Numbered from the stretch's first letter, positions 22,765 to 34,086 are shown. The stretch: 64,000 nt of DNA from Metallyticus violacea (GCA_030762175.1 CM060846.1:236283512-236347511), one strand, 5' to 3'. The notes: generated from the sequence alone by a model not told the origin. A program made the numbers and translations.

Positions 22765-22806
22765 GGAAGACTAGTTTCGGGAGCCATCGCTGCTATTGTC
22801 AGTTCC
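22765..22806 (-). ncRNA. Degraded hammerhead motif at the PLE-2 terminus
   Basis: Minus strand: GGAA, CUGACAA, a stem II region, CCGAA, the palindrome ACUAGU, C, UUCC. Stem I (GGAA with UUCC) and stem III fit, but the core CUGANGA reads CUGACAA, losing the catalytic-core G, so this copy is predicted inactive. Confidence 0.6.
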
Positions 22807-24930
22807 TGGTCGACTGCCGGCCTTGCTGTTTGTTGCAGATCGATTCATCTCTGGTGAAGGTTTGATGAACTTTTGTATTAGCACATCACTTGGCGGGATT
22901 TGGAAAATAAAAACTTTCTCCTTATTCTTCCACATATAGATGTTTTCCCAGAATGCAAGTTCAATTTTCCCTTTAATATTTTTAAGTAATTTGGGGTTTT
23001 TATTAATGCTATGTTGTTCTTTCCAAAAATGCCAAGCTACTGCTGATTTTTCTTCTTCTTTTTGGTTTATATTCCTAATGTGTTCTTTAGCTCTTGTTTT
23101 TGTTTCTTTTTGTCTTTCCAATATAAACTTTTTCACAATTATTGCAGTTCATCTGATATATTCCTGATTTATCCTCTTCCTGTAGGTTATCTTCTTTTTG
23201 TTTTGAGTTAAGGATATTTTTAATGGAATAGTTATTTTTTGGAGCCAAAACAATGTTGTATCTTTTAAAAATCTTTTGAAATTTATGAAAGGCTGATGGG
23301 TGGTATGTGAATTTTTTGTATGTTCTGTTTTTTTCTTTGATAGGAGTAAGTGTAGTGGTGTCTCTAATTTTCTTTTTATTCTTTGCTCTGTCTATTTTCT
23401 TGTGCACAACTTCTTGTTTGAAGCCATTTTCTATAGCTATATGCATTATATTATTCATTTCCAGTTCATATTCCTCCTTGTTCATTGGGACATTAACCAT
23501 TCTGCATGCAAGACTATTTAAAACTGCATGTTTGTGAGGAACTGGATTAAAACTGCTATATTTAATGTAATTATCCGTGTGTGTAGGTTTTCTGTATATG
23601 TCAAAATTTAGGTGATTTTCTTTTTTCATTATCTTAATATCCAAGAAAGATAACTGTTTATTGCATTCTCTCTCCATAGTGAATTTAACTGTTTTTTCTG
23701 CAAGTTAAGTAACTTTAGTGCATCATCCAAGTGTCTTTCTGGTACTATTGCAAAAATATCATCAACATAGTAGTACCAGGTCTTAAATATCCAAGGGAAA
23801 CTATTTACTAGTCTAATTTCTAATGCACTCATGAAAATATCTGCTAATATTGGTGACAGTGGGCTACCCATTGTCGGACCAAAATTTAGTTTATAATATT
23901 TGTTATTGAATGTAAAGTAATTTTGTTCTAGACCTAAGTTAATTAATGTAATGTACTCTTGAATATCCTTTGTTGTTATTGCAATCTTTTGTAACCACTT
24001 TTTTATCAGAGAGTATAAATTCAGTATAGGAATACTTGGAAAAAGTGCTGTAACATCGAACGAAACCAAGGTATCTGTTTTTCCTATTTTTATGTCTTTA
24101 AGTTTTTTAATAAGATATAATGAGTTTTTTATACTAAGAGATTCAAATCTTGGAAAAGTAGAATATTTGTAAGTCAACCATTTGGCTAGTTTATAAGTTG
24201 GAGCATCTATGTTATTTATGATAGGTCTCATTTTTTTCCATGGTTTGTGCACTTTTGGGAGACCTTAGATTGCAGGTATTGTAGGGTTATCTACTTTAAT
24301 TTTATAATGTTGCATTTTATCTATTGATTTGCAATCAGTAATTGTTTTATTGAATGTGCTTTTGCATTGATTTAGGGTATTTTTATTATTATTGAATATT
24401 CATTGTTTTTTAATAGTTGTTTCATTCTGTCTGTATAATCATTCTTATCTAGAATTACCACAGTATTCCCTTTGTCTGCTCTTGTGTAGATAACAGGTTT
24501 GTTTTTTAGTGTCTTTATTATCTTTGTGTAAGGGTTGGTATTATTTTTATTTCCAATTTGTTTGATAATGTTACAACACTGATAGTATAAAATATAGTGA
24601 ACTTTTGTAACAGTGGTATCAAATATTAACATTTTAAAAAAATTGAGTCGAAATTGTAACATACACACCACTAAAATTCAATAAAATGGAAGACTAGTTT
24701 CAGGAGCCATTGCTCCTATCAGACCAGGAACTGATGATAGGAGCAATGGCTCCCGAAGCTACATTTTATTGAATTTTAGTGGTGTGTATGTTATAATTTC
24801 GACTTAATTTTTTTAAAATGTTACAACACTGACTCTGCATTGTATTCCTATCTATTTCTGTAAAGTTTTTGGTGGCTATTTGTATGTCTGCTACATAATC
24901 TTCAACTTTTTTTGGAGAAATTTACACAAG
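22771..24930 (-). pseudogene. PLE-2 reverse transcriptase and GIY-YIG endonuclease (broken)
   Basis: N-terminal part: VEDYVADIQIATKNF near 24900-24860, then (across the nested insertion) VIYTRADKGNTVVILDKNDY near 24495-24436. The RT palm is in the open piece 24252-23629: MRPIINNIDAPTYKLAKW, VSFDVTALFPSIPI with the first catalytic Asp, GPTMGSPLSPILADIF, and WYYYVDDIFAIV. A frameshift near 23650 leads to 23677-23087 (FDIYRKPTHTDNYIKYSSF, then GIYQMNCNNCEKVYIGKTKR). A second frameshift near 23110 leads to the end of the endonuclease (KTRAKEHIRNINQKEEEKSA, AFWENIYMWKNK) at 23136-22771. Further breaks lie near 24260-24390. Same lineage as PLE-1 by sequence style but clearly distinct. Confidence 0.85.
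24583..24816. mobile_element. Nested PLE-2-type terminal-repeat hairpin with 16-bp target duplication
   Basis: A 234-bp insertion in PLE-2, flanked by AATGTTACAACACTGA at 24567-24582 and 24817-24832. Reading PLE-2 coding sequence across with one copy of the duplication keeps the frame, which supports a simple insertion. The insertion consists of a 46-bp segment also seen at the window start and two inverted copies of the PLE-2 terminal repeat (from ~24630 and ending ~24822) meeting near 24721. Each carries hammerhead remnants: CTGATGA is intact at 24731-24737, but its stem III side is deleted. Confidence 0.75.
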
Positions 24931-25189
24931 TTTTTAAACCTTAATCCAAAAAATTGATTTCTGTATCTGTGAATTTTTATTGTGAAAGGTTATAGACATT
25001 ATTTTTTATCGTATTTTTCTTGGATGGTGTTTTTATCTCTTGTTTTTGGCATAAATTATCCAATTTTCATTTTAGTATTTGAGTCTTATGTTTCATATTT
25101 AGGTTAAGTATTGTCAAAAGATTGTTTTCTAAATTTTCCCAGATTATATTGCCTAATACTTTAGTTAATTTCAAATGTAGCCCCCATAG

Positions 25190-25362
25190 TGTCAATTCAA
25201 ATTAAGAAATATACTTATCATGCTGTTTTCACTGGAGTGTTAGCAAAAAGATTACAAGAATGGGCAGACAGAGAAAAGAAAATTTCAATATTTCAATCAG
25301 GCTTCAGAAAAGGTAAAAGAACAGTTCACAATATTTTTATAATTAGAACATTAGAACAATAA
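25190..25362 (+). pseudogene. Non-LTR retrotransposon (LINE) RT fragment
   Basis: The plus strand reads VFTGVLAKRLQEWADREKKI followed by SIFQSGFRKGKRTVHNIFII, then a stop. This matches the RT segment of R1/Jockey-like LINEs (LAKRLxxW ... FQxGFRKGxxTxxNIFIL). No catalytic box is present; it is a short truncated remnant beside PLE-2. Confidence 0.7.
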
Positions 25363-25369
25363 TTCTATT

Positions 25370-27780
25370 CACTGTCTTGACAATATAGTTAGTACTTGGC
25401 AGCGATAAATGCAGTAAATATGAAATTCTACTTCTTACAGATCCAGAATGTTTTAGATTACAAATAAGCAAAAGGAAATATGAAGCAAATTGTAAAAATG
25501 CTCTGTAACAACAGTGACATAAGTAATGGCATTAAACTTTAACCAAACAATAAATTATGTAAATCATGTGTGAGTTGTAAATACTGTGTTATTTTTATAT
25601 TTTCATATATAAAACCATTTATGGTCTCCCATATTGCACACACTGCTCTAAGCTGTACAACGAGACATTATTGCATATATTCTGAATTTCAATCGATGTT
25701 ATACAATGGGTTTATTCATGGAAAGCATTGCATTTGCAACAAGTAAAATAAAATTATGCAAAAGTACTTGTTAAAATACATGTATGCATGATAAATAATA
25801 TCTCTAGCATATTTAACAATAATTTTATTTTTTTCAATCTTAAATACAGAATATTATCTTGAAGAATACATATATATAAAATTAAGGTGGTTTTTGTAGC
25901 ACAATATTGTATTAGGCCTACAGCTACTCTTGTGAGCTCCTTTAAGAGCTATTGTTATTGTGTTGTTCATTCATTATGTACCTTACGTTAAAGTGCAACA
26001 TAGATTAATTAATGTTGAAATTGTGACAAGCTGTGGAAGTTGGAACAAAAAATGCCCTATTAAATATTACTGAAGTAAGTCTATCTTAATATTTATGGGA
26101 GTCACTATAAAATTTTCAGATATTCAACATGGAACAATAAAAAGTTGCCATACTGGTGCATTTTTCACATACATTATAGCAAGTTCTATATATCAGCACC
26201 TCTACCTCTGGAATTAGTTCTTTGGTATAGCATTCATCTTCTCTTCATTGGCAGCAACAGCTTCTTCTAGGCTAGAAAATCCGTGTCTATGTAGGAGACT
26301 CTTAAATTTTATAATTGGAAGAAATTGCATAATACCAAGTTGAGACTGCAGGTATGATGAAATTATTAATTACTGAAACGAGAAGCAGCATAATCTAGGT
26401 GGTTCTGTTCTTGGTTGTCTGTACTCAATTTTTGAGAATGCCTTATTAGATACCTGTAATTGTCATTTGCTTTGTTCAATACCCTAGAAAGAAAAAGAAG
26501 AAAAAAGGCATTGTAAAAGTAATATTTTGCATGTTCATTAAATTGATATCATTTTTACAACTTTTTACTCTTGGAGCAAGATTTGTTTTTCAAATATTTA
26601 CATTGTATAAATGATATGGCCAGATTGCAGATTTCATTTCTATATTTGTTGCATATGCTGAACATTCAGTAATAGAGTTTTTCCAGAAATTTAAATTATG
26701 AAGACCATTTCTAACTTCAAAATGCCTTAAAAATGAATGTAAGTTTAGTGCTTTTCTACATGCTTACAGAATTCTACTTTGTACCTGACCTACATGCATT
26801 AACCAAGATTTAATTAAATTTAAAAACCAACATATCGAAACCACTAAAATGTAACTATTATATATTCTAGATTAGGCTAGTGAGTTGATTTACTCCTGTA
26901 TTCCACACACTATAGAACTGCTCAAAATGTGTTTCATGAGCTACTGCAGCTGATGACCCCTCAACATGCATAACTACCCTGAATATTTCGGGCATAAATA
27001 ATATCAGATTACTATAGTGTAAATGGGAGGCTACAACATTTCAGGTTAATTAAAAATACAATCATAAATGTTATCCAGTATTGTTAATAATAATTTAATT
27101 TGGAATCTAACACAATGAAACACCCATTAATAATCTCTTCTAAGTTGGATATTTAAAACCATAAACAGTGTTTTAAACATCCAACTCAGAAGAAATTATT
27201 ATCCAGTATATTTAGGACCTATGTGTATGGACTTCTGTAAAGGATTAAGGATATACAGTATTTATGATAGATGGCACATAGGTAACATAATGCAGTGATG
27301 TTCTTTGGGAGACCCTTTTGACCAACAGGCCAGTTGGGGTCAGCCAAGTTCCATCATCTCTTATGGTACAGAAACATTTCAAATTTACTACTTGCAAGAA
27401 TTCACGAAGCTTTGAACTGGGGAAGAATTTTCACCATTATGCCATAAATTAATTGTTCTAGAGTAACATCATATATTACAGCAAAGTAATTTAACATCAA
27501 TAAACCATCGTTACTAATTAAAACCACTAATAATGAACAAAAGCCTACATTTTATTTACCAAGGTAGTTAAGTCAACCCCTCTCCTCCAAATGCAGTCCT
27601 TTTGCATATTCTGAGTGTTGTCAATATTGTTTTATTTTATCAGAAGCAAAATGTTTCAAACTTTGCTATTCATTTATCTGTTAGAACAGCAATGGTTTGA
27701 ATATGTTAAATTACTTGCAAAATATACAATTTAACACTGTATCATAATATAAAGGGCTACAGAAAGAAGTTTCAAGAAAC
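25370..27780. other. Unassigned AT-rich DNA
   Basis: No coding similarity recognised on either strand. Contains the hairpin at 27129-27200. Confidence 0.5.
27129..27200. repeat. 31-bp stem hairpin
   Basis: Arms 27129-27159 and 27170-27200 are inverted repeats with about three mismatches around a 10-nt loop. The shared core is TTGGAT.TTTAAAAC. No coding nearby. It could be a tiny foldback element or a small-RNA hairpin; nothing decides between them. Confidence 0.6.
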
Positions 27781-27782
27781 AC

Positions 27783-27893
27783 TCTTGTAATTGAGACATC
27801 TGTTGGAGTTGTCAAATAATTGAGCTGCAAGCACAGCACCAATTTGGTAGGTTTCCCCTGGGATTTTGGCATTCACGTGAGGTTCCAAGGTCA
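27783..27893 (-). repeat. Dispersed repeat, copy 2
   Basis: Reverse-orientation match to 16847-16960 (GGAACCTCACGTGAATGCCA..., AATTGGTGCTGTGCTTGCAG, CAACAGATGTCTCAATTAC on the minus strand). Family unknown. Confidence 0.5.
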
Positions 27894-28825
27894 CCAATCC
27901 AGTTGCAAGAGCTTGTACTAGAATATATATCATTCAATATTATTAATATTATAAATCATTTAATAATTCATTTATTCACCCATGTCACACGAGGTGCTGG
28001 AGTTGCCTACCTTCATTTTCTACATATATCTGGTATCTGCTTATGCAATTACTCCTTACCCTTCTTAGTTCTTTGGAAAAATTAAACCGAGCTCTTGACA
28101 ATTTACCTAAAGTGAATGGATACTCAAAAGCATTGCATAACAGAACTTTCATGTGGAAATTTCTCCTAAAATAATCTCCTGGCAGAATGAGCAGACATGT
28201 CGTTTCCTTCACTATTCAAATGACACTGATTCAGTGCCCTGAGATGCAAGGCCAATGCAGCAGTTTGATAAACCCTGTTCTCCTGCCCCAAGTCGTGTAG
28301 CCTGGCATTAAGTGATGGCTTATTGGGCAATGCAGTTTTCTGCTGCCACATCCTAATCATGTAACTGCAAGACTGGACATTATTGTTGGCATTAAATCAC
28401 AGTTTCTGACAGATAACTTAATAACTATATAAGTATTAATTGAAAACACAAATTTGGAGTACTTTCTGCCCTTTGGTGAAAGCACAGTCTTTGAAAGTAA
28501 CAACCAATAATTGAACACATTTTTTCTTAAGACACATGTCTGAAAAACATAGTTTTGAGATATACAAAAATATCAATAACATATGCACTTTCTCTTTCAA
28601 AAAACATTAAGTTATAGGTAGACATGTCAGAAATAAATAGACATGTGTACTTTCATTTCGAAATGACCACTCCACAATTAATAAGCAGGTTCCTGACCAT
28701 AACTCCATTATGCAAAGAAAGTGCATTTTCAGAAAAAATGATTCAATTATTTATTATATGAATAATAATACACTATAATTAAAAATAAAATCACTAACAC
28801 TTATGACATCATACATCTTTCATAC
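27894..28825. other. Unassigned DNA
   Basis: A 64-codon minus-strand open stretch at 28166-28360 (NARLHDLGQENRVYQTAALA) has a helical look and a weak acceptor (CTTGCAG) just upstream, but there is no good donor and no recognised family. Confidence 0.35.
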
Positions 28826-29110
28826 CACTGCCGCGTGGCCGAGGTCGTTAAGACACGGACTTGTGAGCGAGAGGTTTGGGGTTCAAATTCTGCCAGGACC
28901 GCCCTCCCTGACTGGGGTTTTTTCCAAGTTTTCCTCAGTCTTCATAACTGGCAAATGCTGCGGAGGTACCTAAAACTTAGGCCTGGAACGCTTCCTTCCT
29001 TTAAACATAAAATCCTTTCACAATAAATAATTTCATTTCATGTATCATCAGTGTCCCCAGCCTGTGGTGTCTCAGTAGTAAAAACGGGCGTTAAACACAA
29101 TTAAAAAAAT
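28826..29110 (+). mobile_element. tRNA-derived SINE, copy b
   Basis: A near-full copy. A-box-like GTGGCCGAGGTCGTTAAGAC, B box GGGTTCAAATTCTGCC, body CCCTCCCTGACTGGGG and CTTAGGCCTGGAACGCTTCC, tail TCAGTAGTAAAAACGGGCGT followed by TAAACACAATT. Confidence 0.85.
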
Positions 29111-29139
29111 CTTTCCCTCCTTTTATATTCTTTGGCACT

Positions 29140-29298
29140 TCACTCCTTGTCAGAAGTTACAATTTCCAGAGCATCTGAAGAGTTATCATCTGAGGAGTCA
29201 TCCTCATACACTTTCAATTTGAATGTTAAAGACTGATAATCTTCACTGCTGTTATTTCCAACTGATGAAGCAGCATTTTCATCTGTATCTAAGTACAT
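29140..29298 (-). CDS. Possible terminal exon: acidic Ser/Asp-rich C-terminus
   Basis: The minus strand reads 52 codons to a TGA at 29140-29142: MYLDTDENAASSVGNNSSED, then LKVYEDDSSDDNSSDALEIV, ending SDKE. This acidic Ser/Asp/Glu-rich composition is unlike the AT-rich noise around it and looks like a real protein tail. The reading may enter from an upstream exon (TTAG or AAAG before it could be an acceptor). I do not recognise a gene; a transposase acidic tail is also possible. Confidence 0.3.
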   Translation of the reverse strand: MYLDTDENAASSVGNNSSEDYQSLTFKLKVYEDDSSDDNSSDALEIVTSDKE

Positions 29299-29299
29299 G

Positions 29300-30515
29300 C
29301 TTTAAAAGCTAATTAAGATTTATGTAAACTGATCTGAAAAAAATAGCAGAAGCAGGTTTTTTTATTTTCTCTGAAGGTATTGTATCAATATTTCTTTAAC
29401 TACAACCTTTTATTTCTGATTTATAATCTCCATTACCTCCATCCCTCACTGTTACTGTTTAATTTATCCCTGTGTCCACAAAAGTTTTAATGGTTACTTT
29501 CAAAACAATTACAACTCGAAATATGCATAAACCTGAGTTGCATTTTACCCTTAAATAAGTAGTGAAAGCTTATCTCAACAGCAAAGTCTGGGCCAACTTT
29601 TTTTATGACATAACAACCTCACAATATTACAAACCCTTAGTCACTTGAATTATTTACAGCCTGCAATACAAATTGTTTCACCTCTTGCTGAAAATATTAT
29701 GCAATATCAAATAATAATGATACCTAATTTTTTTGTATATTAACAGCATTTAATAGAATTATACAAACATAGGAAACTAAGGAGCTATCAATGCAATACA
29801 CCTTCTTATATAGCATATTTGTGTGCACTTCTATTTAGCTTTTTTTTATTCAGCAAATTTCTCTACAATTCTGTGATATTTCTCAAGGTGGCATATAAAA
29901 AAGGAAAGAGTAAAAAAAGTATGTATTGGACACAATTCTGCCATGTTTGTGTGGCTTCATTTAAACCATTCCAGAACAGGGCTTTGATTTTAAAACCAGA
30001 ATATGGTTCATTTGCAAATAGAATGAATAACATGGAGCGAAAGATCAACTGCATTGATCCTAAAACTAAATGCAAAAAGAAAGCTTCAAAATTAATCTCC
30101 CTCTTCCTTTGTTATAACATTTACTTTTCAAACATTTAACTTGATTTTGCATACATAAGGTTTAAAAGTGCTAGTAATCTTACTTATTTAGTAAGCACTA
30201 GCTCGATTGAACAGTGAATGGTTGAGAATAAAGTTCCTTCGTTATAAAATATGATCCTATGTACAAGTTGTGTTAAAAGTTTCCAAGGTTACTTTAAAAT
30301 GCATTTATATTACTGTGAAATGTGTATTATTCAAAGATATTTTCATATAAGTTACAGAATTTTAACTTTTCTTTAGTAAATATCTTTCAATGTCATACCT
30401 GTTTATTTCCGGTCTATATATAATTTGATAGTTGATGAAACAATATGCCAAAATCTGTAGTGATGTTCTTTACAATGCTTATATGCTTGTTAAATCAAAT
30501 GTTAGACATTTTAAT
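29300..30515. other. Unassigned AT-rich DNA
   Basis: Overlapping open stretches on both strands at 29819-30139 show no recognisable domain. Confidence 0.45.
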
Positions 30516-30518
30516 TCA

Positions 30519-30620
30519 TATCTCATTCAAATTAACTTTCATTCATTGTACAGATTGTGTAGCGTTTAAACAAACTAAATGGAAGCCTTACAAGATCCTG
30601 TTAACTTGTTCAAAATGCAG
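30519..30620 (-). repeat. Divergent partial copy of the MITE repeat
   Basis: TTTCATTCATTGTACAGATT, GTGTAGCGTTTAAACAAACT and AAATGGAAGCC match, in the same orientation, the corresponding part of 31020-31110. Confidence 0.6.
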
Positions 30621-30949
30621 TCAAAATCGCCATTCTAACCTCATAAACTTATCTTGATAATTTTTTGCACATTAAGATAATAATTTGCACATAATAAAAG
30701 ATTGGTAACACAGATATTTTTTTAAATATATGCTCTCCGGAACACTGTATATTTATTACGATAAATTACAGGTGAGGAACGAAAACAGTTACTTCGCCAA
30801 GGCCACATTAAGTTAAACCAATACTTTCTTTATCACTCTCGTATTCATTTCTGAAAAGAAAGCTGTAAAATACTTATGATATAGTTGCGAATTGGTAACA
30901 ACATGATTTAAATGGCATTACCTCACATTAATGTGAATTTAGTTATTAG

Positions 30950-31231
30950 GAATAGCAGAATCAGTTTCTAACAGCAGCTGATTCCACAAGGCAAGACATT
31001 ATAAATCCACCAACTATCTCATTTAAATGAAACTTCTCATTCATTGTACATATCATGTAGCGTTTGAAGAAACTAAATGGAATCCTTTCAAGATTCTGTT
31101 ACCTTGCTCACATATTCCCCCCTAGGAAACCCATTCCCTTTTTCTCTCCATGCCTTGAGCAGAGGAGCACAGGTACAATACAGCAGCAACATTACCTGCA
31201 GCAGCGACATTTTTCGTCTCTTTGTAACGGC
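30950..31231 (-). mobile_element. Inverted copy of the MITE at 18252
   Basis: Reverse complement of most of 18252-18545, with only a handful of differences over ~280 bp (for example ATGTCGCTGCTGCAGGTAAT and CTCTGCTCAAGGCATGGAGA on the minus strand). Its outer end TTTGTAACGGCAAGT (ending at 31231) is intact; the other terminal repeat is missing. Confidence 0.8.
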
Positions 31232-31281
31232 AAGTGATTGCTAGGAAGGGTGGGGACTTGGCGTTACAATCTGGATCGAAT

Positions 31282-31478
31282 GCTAGTGTTGCAATCTGGC
31301 AATAGTGAAATAAGATGCTGAAGGAATTACTTGCTATTGGAGGAATCTTTGGCGTTCGGCTCTCTCCGTTGTCGCTCGGGACTGGAAGCCGCTCGGAGAC
31401 GCAGTGAGAGATTCTTCCTCCAGCAGCAAGAGATTCCTTCATCAGCTCATTCCACTATTGCCAGATTGCAGCACTAGC
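31282..31478. mobile_element. 197-bp foldback element
   Basis: GCTAGTGTTGCAATCTGGCA at the left and TGCCAGATTGCAGCACTAGC at the right are inverted repeats. Arms extend imperfectly to ~70 bp (ATAGTG, GAAGGAAT and GGAGGAA blocks) around a GC-rich centre (GTTGTCGCTCGGGACTGG). Non-coding. Confidence 0.7.
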
Positions 31479-32175
31479 ATCTTTAGTGATTTTCATTTTG
31501 AGAAAGACAATTTATGTTGAGAAAAAAATTGAGGTAAAGCTATATTATTAAATCTGCAATCACAGAACAAAAATATTTATCTCAAGTCTTGTGTGCATTG
31601 TAAAGTAGTGTTAGTATTGCAAATAATGTAAAGCTATCGAAATTGCGAATATATTTTAATATATTGATTTTAAAAGAAAGTAAAATCTATGCTGCGGCAA
31701 ATTATGCGAATTGCATTGTGGAAGATGTCTAGAAAGAGTATCGCTTAATGTGGCATATTTCCTAGCGAACGAAAACACAAAAGGTTATTTCTGTATACTT
31801 ACAGATACCTTTGCTCAAGATAGGACTAAAGCATTGTATACAAAACTTCACAGATTAGTTTAGCACTTTCAATTCCAAGAAATAAATCTTAAATTGGATA
31901 GGGGGCAAAAGTTGATAACTGAAAAATGAATTAATCATTAATCCTTAAGAATGGAAAAAGTAGTACCACCCCTTTATTCTTCCTTAGTGTAAGACCTTTA
32001 CAATTATGTAAAAGCCTACATGAGCTGTATTTCCTGAATTATGAAAATGCAGAGTCTGTTTATGCAGAAGTAGAATATGATTTAACGTTTTTCTTTTCTT
32101 TTTTTAACGTGGTAATATAGGTATTAGGTAATATAGGTTTGAAATATGAACGGCCTATTTCCAATTTTCCAACGA
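31479..32175. other. Unassigned DNA
   Basis: Nothing recognised on either strand. Confidence 0.5.
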
Positions 32176-32315
32176 ATGTATGTATGTATGTATGTATGTA
32201 TGTATGTATGTATGTATGTATGTATGTATGTATGTATGTATGTATGTATGTATGTATGTATGTATGTATGTATGTATGTATGTATGTATGTATGTATGTA
32301 TGTATGTATGTATGT
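32176..32315 (+). repeat. (TATG)n microsatellite
   Basis: About 34 uninterrupted TATG/GTAT units. The Met-Tyr-Val-Cys open stretches across it in all frames are artefacts. Confidence 0.97.
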
Positions 32316-32319
32316 GGTT

Positions 32320-33110
32320 TATTCATCCTCTCAGTCATATAGGACATAAGGACACTCCAAAGAGGTACAGTTCCTTAAATAATATTGATTTATTATGAAG
32401 ATATTAAATGTAAATAAATACACACAATATATGCTTGAACTAAAATAGAAATCAATATTTATAAATAGTGACAAAATACATTTCAAATTTCAAAATTGTT
32501 TACATGATTTATTTCTATAAAACTAGCTTAAAATATAAAAGCAATGATTTATTGAGAGCTTTTGATATTGAAAAGGAATTTATGCAGTATATAGTTCTAT
32601 AGTTTCTTAAATATTTTAACATTAACAGATATCTAATATCATGTATAATTGCTATTTACAGGCATTATCAAGCCAATGTAAGTTTCTTTCATAAATAGCA
32701 ATAAAATTTTAATAATTAACACTTTTATTATTCCTTCTTATTTATATTTGGGAATTAATGGTGTAGGTATTTAAATCAGAGTTAACTAATAGCGCTCCCT
32801 CATAGATGAAGAAGTCATCATCAATTAATAGTCCATCAGTGAACAATGCGAGGCTTGACGCCTTTAAACCAAAATAGGAGACACTAGATTACAGTTAGGG
32901 TCGGAGAGACATCGTGGAGTAACAATCATAGTTAAATAGTGACCAGAAATATTCGGTCTCTTGCAAATGCGTATAGATTGTAGTTTAATCAGAGTCGGGT
33001 AGCTTAGACCGCGCAAGAGTAGCCTAAAGAACACTCCGAACATTCCTCAAGACGTAAAGCGAATCCAACTGAGTAAAAAGACAGTGAAAAATAAATAAAC
33101 CGTGTCACTT
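32320..33110. other. Unassigned DNA
   Basis: No feature supported. If 33113-33239 is a first exon on the minus strand, this stretch would be its first intron. Confidence 0.4.
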
Positions 33111-33112
33111 AC

Positions 33113-33239
33113 AATTGACCGAAATTTTTCGCCTTCTGTTAGATGGATGTTCCTTTCCTTCTGACAAACCTTGTCACAAAACTCCAGTACTCTACCGAGA
33201 TAAAGCTGTGGCAAAAGCGATAACACAAAGCGGAACATA
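33113..33239 (-). CDS. Possible first coding exon of a host gene
   Basis: On the minus strand, an ATG at 33239 opens MFRFVLSLLPQLYLGRVLEF, continuing CDKVCQKERNIHLTEGEKF. The frame ends at a textbook donor: after ...GGTCAATT comes GTAAGT (GT at 33112-33111). The exon would be 127 nt, leaving phase 1. Sequence upstream of the ATG (33240-33420) includes a GC-richer patch (CACAGCGCGGGGC) that could be a promoter or 5' leader. The helical, Leu-rich peptide does not resemble the transposons here. I do not recognise the gene and find no matching second exon. Confidence 0.35.
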
Positions 33240-33830
33240 GGGGGAAGAAGGGATGCATTCCAGATAAAATTAATCTGCATACAATCCAATCCAAGTTAAT
33301 CACAGTAATCATCCTTTTCCTTTTTCAAGCCTCAATTATTATTACTATCGCAAACGGCATCCACAGCGCGGGGCTATTAACAATTTCCCCCCCCCTTTTC
33401 CTCATTATTATTACTATCGCATCTCCCATCCATCCATTTATCCGTCCATCCACCTATCTAGGTATCTATTTAATATTATGATTCATGTATGATTAAACCA
33501 ATTTATGTTATTATGTCACTCATTTAAGCTCATTAACTTTAAACGGAGATCTTTTATTTTTATTATTAAATTCTAATAATTTCGCGGTTATTGATAAACT
33601 AGAGGCAATGAAAAACTATGTTTCTCTTATAAGCCCGCCGATTTTATGCTTTGGTGTCATAGTACCTGCCTAACTTTTATTTTAAAAGTCATATTGGTTG
33701 TCTATCTTAAAAATTGCTCCCATAATGTTTTCCTACGTTATGCTTCATTGTAAAAATCTTTATTATTTATAACTTGTCATAATCTTCACTATCTTAGAAT
33801 TTATTGTGACAATGCTTGCCTATTTAATAC

Positions 33831-34086
33831 AGAGTGCGGCAGAAACGATGACCTATTTTAAATCCTGCCCTATTGTTAGTGTCGTCTTTTTGGAGGGATG
33901 ATGTTTGCGTAATGCAGTTCAGAGCATTTTCTGTACGCCACATTACATGCATGACATTGGCCGCTCGCTCCGCTGCACAGTACTACTGGACAGTCAGAGT
34001 GGAATGCTGATCGAATGAAAATCGTGCGTTTGCTATTGGAACATTTTTCAAATATGATGATTGAGTTGTAATTACGCAGCTTTTGT
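33831..34086 (+). mobile_element. 5' end of a mariner-type (DUF4817) transposon, truncated
   Basis: Starts with a mariner-like terminal sequence (GAGTGCGGCAGAAACGATGA). The plus strand near 34024-34086 reads RAFAIGTFFKYDD, stop, VVITQLL, matching the start of the helix-turn-helix domain of DUF4817 mariners. The rest is cut off by the (CCAT)n satellite. Related in type to the element at 59010-59893. Confidence 0.55.

Larger units (their letters stand above)
22705..25170 (-). mobile_element. PLE-2: Penelope-like element inserted after the MULE
   Basis: Minus-strand PLE running from ~25.1 kb down to a terminal repeat beginning AACATTTTAATAAATTGAGTC at 22706. The terminal repeat holds a degraded hammerhead. 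RT and GIY-YIG parts are described separately. A 234-bp hairpin is nested in its N-terminal region. The 5' boundary, about 25,150-25,190, is not sharply defined. Confidence 0.85.

Noticed and set aside
28166..28360. Host exon encoding a helical peptide
   Set aside because: Acceptor is weak, no usable donor, no recognised family.
32060..32398. Met-Tyr-Val-Cys and Tyr-Ile-His-Thr repeat proteins
   Set aside because: All frames of a perfect TATG tetranucleotide array.
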